DNA from: Algoriphagus halophilus
GTDB lineage: Bacteria > Bacteroidota > Bacteroidia > Cytophagales > Cyclobacteriaceae
Direction of reading: 5' to 3'
Length of the DNA stretch: 64,000 nt
Assembly: GCF_900129785.1 (NCBI RefSeq)
Contig: NZ_FSRC01000001.1
Coordinates: forward strand, 1,240,001-1,304,000
This document shows positions 8,924 to 16,927 of this stretch, in pieces. The position numbers and the translations under genes were made by a program. How positions within the stretch are numbered: position 1 is the first letter of the stretch; every line of letters begins with the position of its first letter. The notes under the pieces were generated by a model. The model was not told the origin of the DNA and ran no database searches. It saw only the letters and a program-made list of their open reading frames with translations.

Positions 8924-9316
8924 TTAGCTCAGGCCATTTAAGGCACGCATTAATTTTTCTCTAACCTCTACGGCAAATCCTTCTATTTCTGGATTTTTTA
9001 CCACGCTCATAGCGGTTGATGGATCCATCAGGGATACATCGTATTTATTTTTTTCTGTTTCTCGGATGACCACATTGCAGGGTAGTAGTGTGGCGATCTG
9101 TGGCTCTATAGACAGGACTTTATCTGCAAAAACGGGATTACATGCACCTAGAATTAGGAAAGGTGGATAGGATTTATCCAATTTCTTTTTCATGGTAGCC
9201 TGGATGTCGATCTCTGTCAAAATCCCAAATCCCTCATTTTTAAGTTTTTCTTCAATTTGTTCACGAACTTCCTGAATGGATTTCGCCTCTACTTGTTTGG
9301 ATTGATAATAATTCAT
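8924..9316 (-). CDS. DUF302 domain protein
   Basis: 130-residue cytosolic protein. The DUF302 fold is recognisable from GFGILTEIDIQATMKKKL, the ILGACNPVFADKVL segment, ATLLPCNVVI and the C-terminal DPSTAMSV. Members occur near sulfur, redox or metal-resistance genes, with a conserved cysteine in the ACNP and PCN blocks. No function is established. Single-gene unit convergent with the LysE-type gene; only 11 nt separate the two 3' ends. Confidence 0.88.
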   Translation of the reverse strand: MNYYQSKQVEAKSIQEVREQIEEKLKNEGFGILTEIDIQATMKKKLDKSYPPFLILGACNPVFADKVLSIEPQIATLLPCNVVIRETEKNKYDVSLMDPSTAMSVVKNPEIEGFAVEVREKLMRALNGLS

Positions 9317-9456
9317 AATGATTTAATTTTAATTCCTTAAGTTAAGTTGATTCTTCCTTCCAGTCTGTGCTTATGATCACATAAAGGGTTAGGGGGTAGG
9401 CTTGGGATTTGTTGTGTTTATAATGAACAACTACTTTATTCTACTGTTTATTTACC

Positions 9457-10056
9457 ATGAAATATATCTACTTTTTTTTCGTGGCTTCGATGGTCTTGTT
9501 AATTCATTCAGAAGCATTTTCTCAGGAAATTCCAGCCTTAGGTTCCTATAATGAAACTAGGGTTCAATACAATGAATCAGGAATGATCATTCTGGGAGCA
9601 TGGGCTTTAGGCAACATGGTTTGGGGAGGAATTGGAGCCAGTAATACATCCGGTCAGACGAAAGCATTTCACCAGATGAATCTATATTGGAATTCGGTCA
9701 ATTTAATCATTGCAGGGATAGGGTACTGGCAGGCAACACGAGAATTACCAAGTGCCGATTTATTTGAAACCATGAATTCACAGACTAGTATAGAAAAGAT
9801 TCTATTGGTAAATGCTGCATTGGATATAGCATATATGGCAGGTGGGATTTATTTAAAAGAACGTGGGTTCAGGCTTTCAAAGGATAAGTTCGTGGGGTTC
9901 GGAAAATCAATTATACTTCAAGGTGCTTTCCTATTTACCTTTGATGCTTTGATGTATACTTTTCATGCGACTCATTCCAAAGAGTTGCCAGCATTTTTTG
10001 AACAAGTATCGTTTCAGCCTGCTGGACTAACCTTGTCTATTCCTTTAACTCACTAA
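9457..10056 (+). CDS. Conserved membrane protein of unknown function
   Basis: 199 residues. An N-terminal signal peptide (MKYIYFFFVASMVLL... ending near AFSQ) is followed by three or four hydrophobic segments (around W-A-L-G-N-M-V-W, L-I-I-A-G-I-G-Y-W, A-L-D-I-A-Y-M-A-G-G and A-F-L-F-T-F-D-A-L). It resembles a Bacteroidota-specific uncharacterised family; I cannot assign a name with certainty. Convergent with the DUF502 gene, with about 28 nt between stops. Confidence 0.7.
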   Translation: MKYIYFFFVASMVLLIHSEAFSQEIPALGSYNETRVQYNESGMIILGAWALGNMVWGGIGASNTSGQTKAFHQMNLYWNSVNLIIAGIGYWQATRELPSADLFETMNSQTSIEKILLVNAALDIAYMAGGIYLKERGFRLSKDKFVGFGKSIILQGAFLFTFDALMYTFHATHSKELPAFFEQVSFQPAGLTLSIPLTH

Positions 10057-10084
10057 ACTCAACTATTCAGGTCTGCACGAGGGT

Positions 10085-10783
10085 TTAATCAGTCGGGAAA
10101 TCCGGATCCAACTGTTTTTTAGATTCTTCAGAGCAGGAGCTAACAAAGCTTTTTCCAGCGGAGGCAATCAGGTCACAAGTCCCTGTTCCCATTCCCATGA
10201 TCGTACGCATCGCATCTTGAGTACTTGAATTCAAAAAAGTGATTTTTGATTTCGGAACGTGGTATATATTTCCGTTGGTGGGGTTGGGGGCAGTCGGTAC
10301 AAAAATCGTATATAACTCATCATTGATTTGATCAGTTATGAATCCAGTCATCATGGTTCCTGAATTGAAAGGATCTATTAATACAACTTCAGAAAATGGG
10401 AGTTTTTTAAGCCCCACAAATTGATAAACTGTCTGATGGATTAGGCTATACAGGGGCACTTTGGTCAAGTATTTTTTTTCAAAGCGGGTGAAATAAACCT
10501 TTCCTACTTTGTGACGGATCAACGCTCCTATGATAAATATAAAAAGCACCAATATTCCAATGGAAAGAAAGTTGATCAACCAATGTGGTTCATCTGTTCC
10601 GGGGTCAAGAATAGAGCTAATGGGGGCAACTAACTTGAAGATAAAATTGAATGAGAAAGAAAGAAGGATCAATACGATCGATAAAGGTAGTAAAATCAGA
10701 AAGCCTTGGAATAAGGTGTCTAATAGGTATCCTCTTTCAGGTTTGTTGCTGATGTTTTCTGATGAATTGATTACGGAGTCCAT
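10085..10783 (-). CDS. DUF502 family membrane protein
   Basis: 232-residue protein with two N-terminal membrane helices (about residues 27-50 and 73-95) and the DUF502 core: a P-L-Y-S-L-I-H-Q-T segment, PFNSGTMMTGFITD, TIFVPTAPNPTNG and a Cys-containing tail. DUF502 proteins are widespread in bacteria and in plants (COV-like) without a defined biochemical role. It lies upstream of nothing obvious on its strand: the ald terminator is 150 nt upstream. Confidence 0.88.
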   Translation of the reverse strand: MDSVINSSENISNKPERGYLLDTLFQGFLILLPLSIVLILLSFSFNFIFKLVAPISSILDPGTDEPHWLINFLSIGILVLFIFIIGALIRHKVGKVYFTRFEKKYLTKVPLYSLIHQTVYQFVGLKKLPFSEVVLIDPFNSGTMMTGFITDQINDELYTIFVPTAPNPTNGNIYHVPKSKITFLNSSTQDAMRTIMGMGTGTCDLIASAGKSFVSSCSEESKKQLDPDFPTD

Positions 10784-10934
10784 TTTGTGATAGGTTATTA
10801 ATTGTTATTAGTCAATGAATTAATCTATAAATTCATGCCATCATCCCATGGACCAAAAGGAAGAGGTTTTCAATTAAATTCCTGTGTAGCCCATGGATAT
10901 AATTGGGGATTTTTTGCCTCCATTAATTTTTTGT

Positions 10935-10969
10935 CAAAAAAAATCCCTCCTGTTTTCACAAGAGGGATT
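10935..10969 (-). terminator. Intrinsic terminator of ald
   Basis: Stem AATCCCTC (10942-10949) pairs with GAGGGATT (10962-10969) across a 12-nt loop. On the minus strand the hairpin is followed by a run of eight T. It lies 20 nt after the ald stop. Confidence 0.85.
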
Positions 10970-10988
10970 CATTGGATATATGTAAGAG

Positions 10989-12107
10989 TTAATCAGCCAA
11001 GTATTTAACTACTGGAGTATAATCCATATCGAATGCTTCTGCAACTGCTTGATAAACGATATCGCCATTGATCACATTTAAGCCAGGAACCAATTCTGGG
11101 TTTTCCTGAGCTGCTTTTTTCCATCCTTTATCTGCAAGTTGAATTGCATAAGGAAGGGTAGCATTGGTCAATGCAAGAGTAGAAGTATAAGGTACAGCTC
11201 CTGGCATGTTTGCTACACAATAATGAACAACGTCATCAATGATATAAGTTGGATCTTGGTGAGTAGTAGGCTTACAAGTTTCGATACATCCACCTTGATC
11301 TACAGCCACGTCAACAAGTACAGTGCCTGGTTGCATTTCTTTTAGCATGTCTTTGGTGATCAAATGCGGAGCTTTAGCACCAGGAATCAACACAGCACCA
11401 ATGATCAAATCATGATTTTTGATCATTTTTCTGATGTTGTATTCATTCGACATCATGGTCTTTACATTCGCTGGCATTACATCAGCAAGGTATCTCATTC
11501 TAGGAAGTGACACATCCATGATCGTGACATCAGCACCTAATCCTGCAGCCATCCAAGCTGCTTGAGTACCTACGATTCCACCACCTAAAATCAAGACCTT
11601 AGCAGGTAAAACTCCAGGAACGCCACCTAATAGAATGCCTCTTCCTTTCAAAGGTTTTTCAAGGTAGTTTGCTCCTTTTTGAACTGCCATTCTACCTGCC
11701 ACCTCTGACATCGGAATTAATAGGGGTAAGCTTCTGTCTGCTTTTTCCACTGTTTCGTAGGCAAGACAAACAGAACCACTTTCAACCATTGCTTTGGTTA
11801 AAGGTTCGTAAGATGCAAAGTGGAAATAGGTAAATAATAATTGATCCTTTTTGATGAGCTTATATTCAGGTTCAATAGGCTCTTTTACCTTCATGATCAT
11901 TTCGGCAATTTCATACGTTGCCTCGATGGTAGGAAGTATGTTTGCTCCTGCTTCTACATAGGATTCATCTGAAAAACCAGATCCTTCACCAGCTGTATGT
12001 TGTACGTATACAGTGTGGCCTCTTTTAACCAATTCTTTTGCACCTGCAGGAGTGAGGGCTACTCGATTTTCGTTGTTTTTAATTTCCTTTGGAACACCTA
12101 TAATCAT
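10989..12107 (-). CDS. ald: Alanine dehydrogenase
   Basis: 372-residue NAD-dependent L-alanine dehydrogenase (L-alanine to pyruvate and ammonia), the standard family length. N-terminal MIIGVPKEIKNNENRVALTP, then QLLFTYFHFAS (substrate lysine/histidine region) and the nucleotide fold LGGGIVGTQAAWMA, followed by MPGAVPYTSTLALTNATLPY. The longest frame begins at 12176, but the extra 23 residues are not part of the family; the ATG at 12105-12107 fits. A TATCTTTG -7 element at 12140-12147 on this strand supports the shorter start. Followed by a strong terminator. Confidence 0.95.
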   Translation of the reverse strand: MIIGVPKEIKNNENRVALTPAGAKELVKRGHTVYVQHTAGEGSGFSDESYVEAGANILPTIEATYEIAEMIMKVKEPIEPEYKLIKKDQLLFTYFHFASYEPLTKAMVESGSVCLAYETVEKADRSLPLLIPMSEVAGRMAVQKGANYLEKPLKGRGILLGGVPGVLPAKVLILGGGIVGTQAAWMAAGLGADVTIMDVSLPRMRYLADVMPANVKTMMSNEYNIRKMIKNHDLIIGAVLIPGAKAPHLITKDMLKEMQPGTVLVDVAVDQGGCIETCKPTTHQDPTYIIDDVVHYCVANMPGAVPYTSTLALTNATLPYAIQLADKGWKKAAQENPELVPGLNVINGDIVYQAVAEAFDMDYTPVVKYLAD

Positions 12108-12139
12108 GATAGATATATTTGGATTTGTATATATTACCA

Positions 12140-12147
12140 CAAAGATA
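12140..12147 (-). promoter_or_regulatory. Candidate -7 element (TATCTTTG) for ald
   Basis: Plus-strand CAAAGATA gives TATCTTTG on the minus strand, an exact TAnnTTTG match. It predicts a transcript starting about 25 nt before the ald ATG at 12107. Confidence 0.5.
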
Positions 12148-12453
12148 CTAAGCAAAAACAAACTGAAAAGTCCCACAGCAAATAGTATTTGGTGTGATTT
12201 GGAAAATCTTAAAAAATCAGAACATTGTTTTGTTAATAGATTTTATCGTTAGAATAATTTTAAAGAAAAGCGTTTAGACAAGTTTAATTTGGAAATTTTT
12301 TTTCAGGTTCATCATTTGCTATATTCTAGAACTTAAACTGTTGAAAAACAGATTTTTGAATTGTTATTTTTTTAGGAAAAGAATAATATTTTGTTTTTTC
12401 TTATTAAATCAGGTTTGATCCAAATTTTTGTTGGAAAAATATTGTCTTAGAAA

Positions 12454-12484
12454 TTTGGAAAAAATATGGAATTGGCTATTTTTG
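12454..12484 (+). promoter_or_regulatory. Full Bacteroidota-type promoter for the fused E1 gene
   Basis: TTTG at 12454-12457, 19 nt spacer, TATTTTTG at 12477-12484. Both boxes match the -33 TTTG and -7 TAnnTTTG consensus with canonical spacing. Transcription would start near 12490, leaving a leader of about 50 nt. Confidence 0.65.
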
Positions 12485-12539
12485 GAGTATCCTTATTAGA
12501 AGTAAAAATCTGCCCAAAATAATTTTAGATAAATAGTTT

Positions 12540-14954
12540 ATGCCAGAAGTACAACCCATAAGAAAAACCGAAATATCTCCAGACCTATCGAAAGATGCTA
12601 TCCTTGAGGACTTTAGGGTTGCGCTTTTGAGTAGGCAAGCCTCCCTGGTAGGGAGAAAAGAAGTATTTATGGGGAAAGCTAAGTTTGGGATTTTTGGAGA
12701 TGGTAAAGAGTTGGCTCAAATTGCCATGGCTCGGGCTTTCCAAATTGGCGATTTCCGATCTGGTTATTATAGGGATCAGACCTTTATGATGGCAATTGGT
12801 GAATTGACTGTTCAGCAGTACTTTTCACAGTTATATGCTCATACCAATGTGGAGATGGAACCTGCTAGTGCCGGTAGGTTGATGAATGGTCATTTTGCGA
12901 CTCGTTCCCTTCATGAAGATGGAAGCTGGAAGGAGTTGACCAAGATGTATAATTCTGCTGCAGATATTTCTCCTACAGCTGCCCAAATGCCAAAACTTTT
13001 AGGATTAGCATATGCATCCAAATTATTTAGGGAAAATAAAGGCTTAAAAAGCTTTACAGATTTATCTATCAATGGAAATGAGGTGGCTTGGGGTACGATA
13101 GGTAACGCATCTACATCCGAGGGGATTTTCTTTGAAGCGATCAATGCTGCCGGTGTGATGCAGGTTCCCATGGTAATTTCTATTTGGGATGATGCTTACG
13201 GAATTTCCGTACCACAAGAATATCATACCACGAAAGGCAGTATTTCAGATGCACTTTCTGGTTTTGAAAGAACTGATTCACAGAAAGGCTTTGAGATAAT
13301 TAAAGTGAAGGGATGGGATTACGAAGGCTTGATGCACGCGTTTTTTAATGCGGGTAAAATCGCAAGAGAAGATCATGTTCCTGTGTTGATTCATGTAGAA
13401 GAAATGACTCAACCCCAAGGACACTCTACCTCGGGATCCCATGAACGGTACAAATCTGCCGAGCGATTGAAATGGGAAAAGGAATGGGATTGTATTGATA
13501 AATTCAGAGAGTATATCCTTTCATCCAAAATCGCCACTCCTGAAACCTTAGATAAGATTGAGGCTCAGGTAAAAGCAGATGTTAAAAAACAAAAAGAAAC
13601 TGCATGGCAGGAATTTTCTAAAGAGATCAAGGCAGAACTTCAAGAAGCTATCTCTTTAATTAAAGGAGCTGCAGCGCATAGTACAAGAAAAGTGATTTTA
13701 ACCCAGATGGCAGATGAGCTTTCTAGGACGATTAACCCAATCAGAAAAGACGTTATCTCCACTGTAAGAAAAGCGCTTTTAACCCTGCGTTTTGATTCCA
13801 ATGAAGCCAAGAATGAGTTAAAATCTTGGTATAAGGAGCAAACAAAAAAGAATCATGATCGATACAATAGCCATTTGTATAGTGAGTCAAAATGGAGTGT
13901 CCAGAATATTGAGGAGGTTAAACCAGCGTACGATGAAAAATCTATTCTGGTAGATGGAAGAGAAGTACTTCAGAAGTATTTTGATTATACACTCGAACAT
14001 AACCCTAAGTTTTTTGCCTTTGGAGAAGATGTAGGAAAAATAGGAGATGTAAACCAGGCTTTTGCGGGGTTGCAAGCCAAGCATGGTGAATTAAGGGTGT
14101 CTGATACCAGTATTAGAGAGGCAACGATTGTAGGCCAAGGGATTGGTACGGCATTAAGAGGATTAAGGCCAGTTGCAGAAATTCAGTATATCGATTATTT
14201 GTTATATGGTCTACAAATGCTTTCTGATGATTTGGCCTGTCTTCAATATCGAACCAAAGGAGGTCAAAAAGCGCCTTTAATCATTAGAACAAGAGGGCAT
14301 CGATTAGAGGGAGTTTGGCATTCTGGTTCCCCAATGGGAATGATTTTATCAACACTTCGGGGAATGGTGGTATGTGTTCCAAGAGACATGACCCAAGCAG
14401 CTGGAATGTATTCTACTTTATTGAAGTCTGATGAGCCTGCTATTGTGGTAGAATGTCTCAATGGCTATCGGTTAAAAGAAAAATTGCCTGCCAATTTAGG
14501 CGAGTATACCGTGCCTTTGGGTAAACCTGAGGTACTCAGAGAAGGAAAAGATATTACCATTGTCACCTATGGTTCGATGTGTAGAATTGTACTCGAGGCC
14601 GCCGGTGAGTTAATTGAACTTGGGATAGATGTAGAAGTGATTGATGTGCAGACGCTTTTACCATTCGATACCCATGGGGTAATAGGAGATTCCATTAAGA
14701 AAACTAATCGAGTGATTTTTGCTGATGAGGATGTTCCGGGAGGTGCTTCAGCTTACATGATGCAGCAAGTAATAGAAGGTCAAGAAGTATTTCGGTATTT
14801 GGATTCTGAGCCATTGACGATAGCGGCCAAAGCACATAGACCTGCTTATTCCTCGGATGGAGATTATTTTTCAAAACCAAGTTTAGAAGATATAGTCGAA
14901 AAAGTTTATGCAGTCATGAACGAAGTAGATCCGAAATCATTCCCCGCATTATAA
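12540..14954 (+). CDS. 2-oxoacid dehydrogenase E1, fused alpha and beta subunits
   Basis: 804-residue thiamine-diphosphate enzyme decarboxylating a 2-oxoacid and passing the acyl group to lipoyl-E2. Residues about 20-390 are the E1-alpha half; about 450-804 are the E1-beta half (AFGEDVGKIGDVNQ, VGQGIGTALRGLRPVAEIQY, RTRGHRLEGVWHSGSPMG, EDVPGGASAYMMQQ). The ThDP motif, usually GDG...NN, is altered here: G-N-A-S-T-S-E-G at 188-195 and W-D-D-A-Y at 216-220. The pair is fused through a helical, Lys/Glu-rich linker. Likely substrates are branched-chain 2-oxoacids or pyruvate; family-level evidence favours the branched-chain type. E2 is 45 kb away at 60.6 kb. Confidence 0.88.
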   Translation: MPEVQPIRKTEISPDLSKDAILEDFRVALLSRQASLVGRKEVFMGKAKFGIFGDGKELAQIAMARAFQIGDFRSGYYRDQTFMMAIGELTVQQYFSQLYAHTNVEMEPASAGRLMNGHFATRSLHEDGSWKELTKMYNSAADISPTAAQMPKLLGLAYASKLFRENKGLKSFTDLSINGNEVAWGTIGNASTSEGIFFEAINAAGVMQVPMVISIWDDAYGISVPQEYHTTKGSISDALSGFERTDSQKGFEIIKVKGWDYEGLMHAFFNAGKIAREDHVPVLIHVEEMTQPQGHSTSGSHERYKSAERLKWEKEWDCIDKFREYILSSKIATPETLDKIEAQVKADVKKQKETAWQEFSKEIKAELQEAISLIKGAAAHSTRKVILTQMADELSRTINPIRKDVISTVRKALLTLRFDSNEAKNELKSWYKEQTKKNHDRYNSHLYSESKWSVQNIEEVKPAYDEKSILVDGREVLQKYFDYTLEHNPKFFAFGEDVGKIGDVNQAFAGLQAKHGELRVSDTSIREATIVGQGIGTALRGLRPVAEIQYIDYLLYGLQMLSDDLACLQYRTKGGQKAPLIIRTRGHRLEGVWHSGSPMGMILSTLRGMVVCVPRDMTQAAGMYSTLLKSDEPAIVVECLNGYRLKEKLPANLGEYTVPLGKPEVLREGKDITIVTYGSMCRIVLEAAGELIELGIDVEVIDVQTLLPFDTHGVIGDSIKKTNRVIFADEDVPGGASAYMMQQVIEGQEVFRYLDSEPLTIAAKAHRPAYSSDGDYFSKPSLEDIVEKVYAVMNEVDPKSFPAL

Positions 14955-14960
14955 AAAATG

Positions 14961-14987
14961 AAGCCCTTCGATTTGAAGGGCTTTTTT
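14961..14987 (+). terminator. Intrinsic terminator of the fused E1 gene
   Basis: AAGCCCTTC (14961-14969), 5-nt loop, GAAGGGCTT (14975-14983), then a T tract. The T tract touches the stop codon of the convergent lipoprotein gene. Confidence 0.88.
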
Positions 14988-15658
14988 TAATCTTTTGTGA
15001 TGGTACTTAAAGTGACATCGGGGCTCGTCACTTCATTACTTTTATTCAACGCTCTGTCTTGAATCTGAAGTTCTACCCTTAGGGTATCTGTTCGAAAGAT
15101 GGATTGCCACCCAGAGGAAAGCATGGCATACCGAATATTTCCCTCAATTGCCTGAGTTTGATCATTATTCAATATCCTAGGGAAGCGACCATTAAACGTA
15201 GTGTAAAAAGGAGGGTCTTGCCATTTAAACTCGGTGTATTGTCCATTTCTTTTCACAAAGAACTTTACGTAAATATTGTATTGATTAGGGTTTTGAACTA
15301 CCCAAATGGTGTCTTTCACAATAGCATTATTGATAATCGGATCAATCACCCAATCAATAGGGTTATAAGTAGGAGCTTCAGGAGGCCTTGTAGAGTATGT
15401 AATTAATTCACCTACATTATTTCGTTGGTATTCCACCGCATTAAAGGGGGGGGTGATTTCTGTAGCTCCCAGTCCTAAGTCTCCTTCTGCATCTTTAAAG
15501 TTTACGGATACGATCAGAGAATCTGGCCCAGAAGTAGGGATATATTCAATGGAGGAAAATTCAATTTCAGGTGTACTTGGGAAATTATCAGGTGAGTTGA
15601 CACAAGAAAAACTTGCTACAGCTAAAAAGAATATTCCTGAATAGTTTTTGAAACGCAT
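14987..15658 (-). CDS. Bacteroidota lipoprotein of unknown function
   Basis: 223 residues with a lipoprotein signal (V-A-S-F-S-C, Cys19) followed by a Pro/Ser-rich start and a beta-rich Ig-like body containing VSVNFKDAEGDLGLG, a pattern seen in many Bacteroidota surface lipoproteins. No enzyme motif was found. Convergent with the fused E1 gene. Function not recognised. Confidence 0.75.
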   Translation of the reverse strand: MRFKNYSGIFFLAVASFSCVNSPDNFPSTPEIEFSSIEYIPTSGPDSLIVSVNFKDAEGDLGLGATEITPPFNAVEYQRNNVGELITYSTRPPEAPTYNPIDWVIDPIINNAIVKDTIWVVQNPNQYNIYVKFFVKRNGQYTEFKWQDPPFYTTFNGRFPRILNNDQTQAIEGNIRYAMLSSGWQSIFRTDTLRVELQIQDRALNKSNEVTSPDVTLSTITKD

Positions 15659-15724
15659 AGGGCGAAAGTAAATTTACATCCAAGTTGAACAGTTCCATTA
15701 TTGGACTTTGCAAAATATAAAACG

Positions 15725-16720
15725 ATGCAGGATTTTAAAAGTTTTTCAGAAGTCATAAAGAATTTAAAATCTGAGGACTTTGACTCTACAGCATTAGAGC
15801 TTTTTCGATTTCAGGCATCGGAAAACCAAATCTATAAAAAATACCTTGAAGCGCGTCACATTAAAGTTGAAGACGTGAATCAATTGGAAGACATTCCTTT
15901 TTTACCCATACGGTTTTTCAAGGATCATCCCATAGTTTCAGGAGATTTGACTCAGTATCCCGACTTTTTTTCCAGTAGTGGAACGACGGGAATGATTACC
16001 AGTAAACATTATTTTTGGTCTGAGTCTTGGTATTTGAATCATGCCCAATCAATTTTTGAAAAGGAATATGGGGGCTTGAGTAATTTTCATGTCTTGGCAT
16101 TGCTCCCCGCTTATTTGGAAAGAAAAGGAAGCAGTTTGGTCAGTATGGCCAATTTCTTCATTGAACAAAGTGGATCCGAACATTCTGGTTTTTATTTATA
16201 TAATCAAGATGAATTGCTGGATAAGCTTCGATTGCTTCAACATTCCCCTAAAAAAGTATTGCTGTTGGGAGTGACCTTCGCACTCTTGGATTTAGCTGAA
16301 TCTGAAAAGGAGTTTCCAACAATGGAAAATTTGATAGTTATGGAAACTGGGGGAATGAAAGGAAGAAGAAAGGAAATGATAAGGGAAGAAGTTCATGAGA
16401 TATTGAAGCCCTATTTTGGAGTTAAAACGATTCACTCTGAATATGGAATGACCGAATTGATGTCTCAGGCTTATTCAAAAGGGGAGGGGAAATATACCTT
16501 GCCCACCACCATGCGCGTTATGTTAAGGGATGTGAACGATCCGTATTCTTGGAGTACAAAAAGTCAAGGAGGGATAAATGTCATTGATTTGGCAAATTTC
16601 CATTCCTGTGCATTCTTGGAAACCCAGGATTTGGGAAGTTTTGATGAACATGGATACCTCCAAGTTTTGGGGAGGTTTGACAATAGTGAAATCAGGGGGT
16701 GTAATCTTCTGGTTCAGTAA
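15725..16720 (+). CDS. LuxE/PaaK-like acyl-protein synthetase
   Basis: 331-residue acyl-adenylating protein related to LuxE, which transfers activated acyl groups. The ATP-binding motif is FFSSSGTTGMITSKH near residue 90, with METGGMKGRRKEM and HSEYGMTELMSQAYSKG further on, and RGCNLLVQ at the end. In Bacteroidota such genes often sit in polyketide or aryl-polyene loci, but no such genes are nearby here. The ATG at 15725 was chosen over an in-frame TTG at 15701. The start is 66 nt from the divergent lipoprotein start. Confidence 0.85.
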   Translation: MQDFKSFSEVIKNLKSEDFDSTALELFRFQASENQIYKKYLEARHIKVEDVNQLEDIPFLPIRFFKDHPIVSGDLTQYPDFFSSSGTTGMITSKHYFWSESWYLNHAQSIFEKEYGGLSNFHVLALLPAYLERKGSSLVSMANFFIEQSGSEHSGFYLYNQDELLDKLRLLQHSPKKVLLLGVTFALLDLAESEKEFPTMENLIVMETGGMKGRRKEMIREEVHEILKPYFGVKTIHSEYGMTELMSQAYSKGEGKYTLPTTMRVMLRDVNDPYSWSTKSQGGINVIDLANFHSCAFLETQDLGSFDEHGYLQVLGRFDNSEIRGCNLLVQ

Positions 16721-16771
16721 TTGCTATCTTAAGAATAATTAAACATATTTGATCAGCATAAAATCTCAACT

Positions 16772-16891
16772 ATGAAAAAATTAGCAACAATCGCATTATT
16801 AGTAGGAGTATTGGCCCTTGGAGCATGTGCCTCCAGTAAACCTTGTCCAGCTTACGCAAAAGCCCCTACTACTGAAAAACCGAATAGTTAA
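16772..16891 (+). CDS. 39-residue lipoprotein with CPAY motif
   Basis: A short but convincing gene: ATG-AAA-AAA start, hydrophobic core ATIALLVGVLALGA and lipobox L-G-A-C (Cys19), then a 20-residue tail, A-S-S-K-P-C-P-A-Y-A-K-A-P with Cys25 inside CPAY. The stop is followed at once by a strong bidirectional terminator (16897-16927). Tiny Bacteroidota lipoproteins with a CPAY segment are known to me as a recurrent type with no function. 51 nt separate it from the LuxE-like gene, so it may be co-transcribed. Confidence 0.75.
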   Translation: MKKLATIALLVGVLALGACASSKPCPAYAKAPTTEKPNS

Positions 16892-16896
16892 AAAAA

Positions 16897-16927
16897 ATGC
16901 TGACCCTAATAGTCAGCATATTTTTTT
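16897..16927. terminator. Bidirectional terminator between the small lipoprotein and the response regulator
   Basis: ATGCTGAC (16897-16904) pairs with GTCAGCAT (16912-16919); an A tract precedes and a T tract follows, so it can serve both strands. The TAG stop of the minus-strand regulator lies in the loop. Confidence 0.85.

Larger units (their letters stand above)
12108..12539. other. Divergent intergenic promoter region, ald / fused E1
   Basis: 432 nt, very AT-rich, no gene seen. It holds promoter candidates for both flanking genes (12140-12147 minus; 12454-12484 plus) and several TTTTTT tracts around 12297-12410. No other element was recognised. Confidence 0.6.

Noticed and set aside
10802..11008. 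68-codon plus-strand frame between DUF502 and ald
   Set aside because: It runs through the ald terminator and the end of ald and has no protein-like features.
12108..12176. 23-residue extension of alanine dehydrogenase
   Set aside because: Not part of the family; a -7 element lies inside it.
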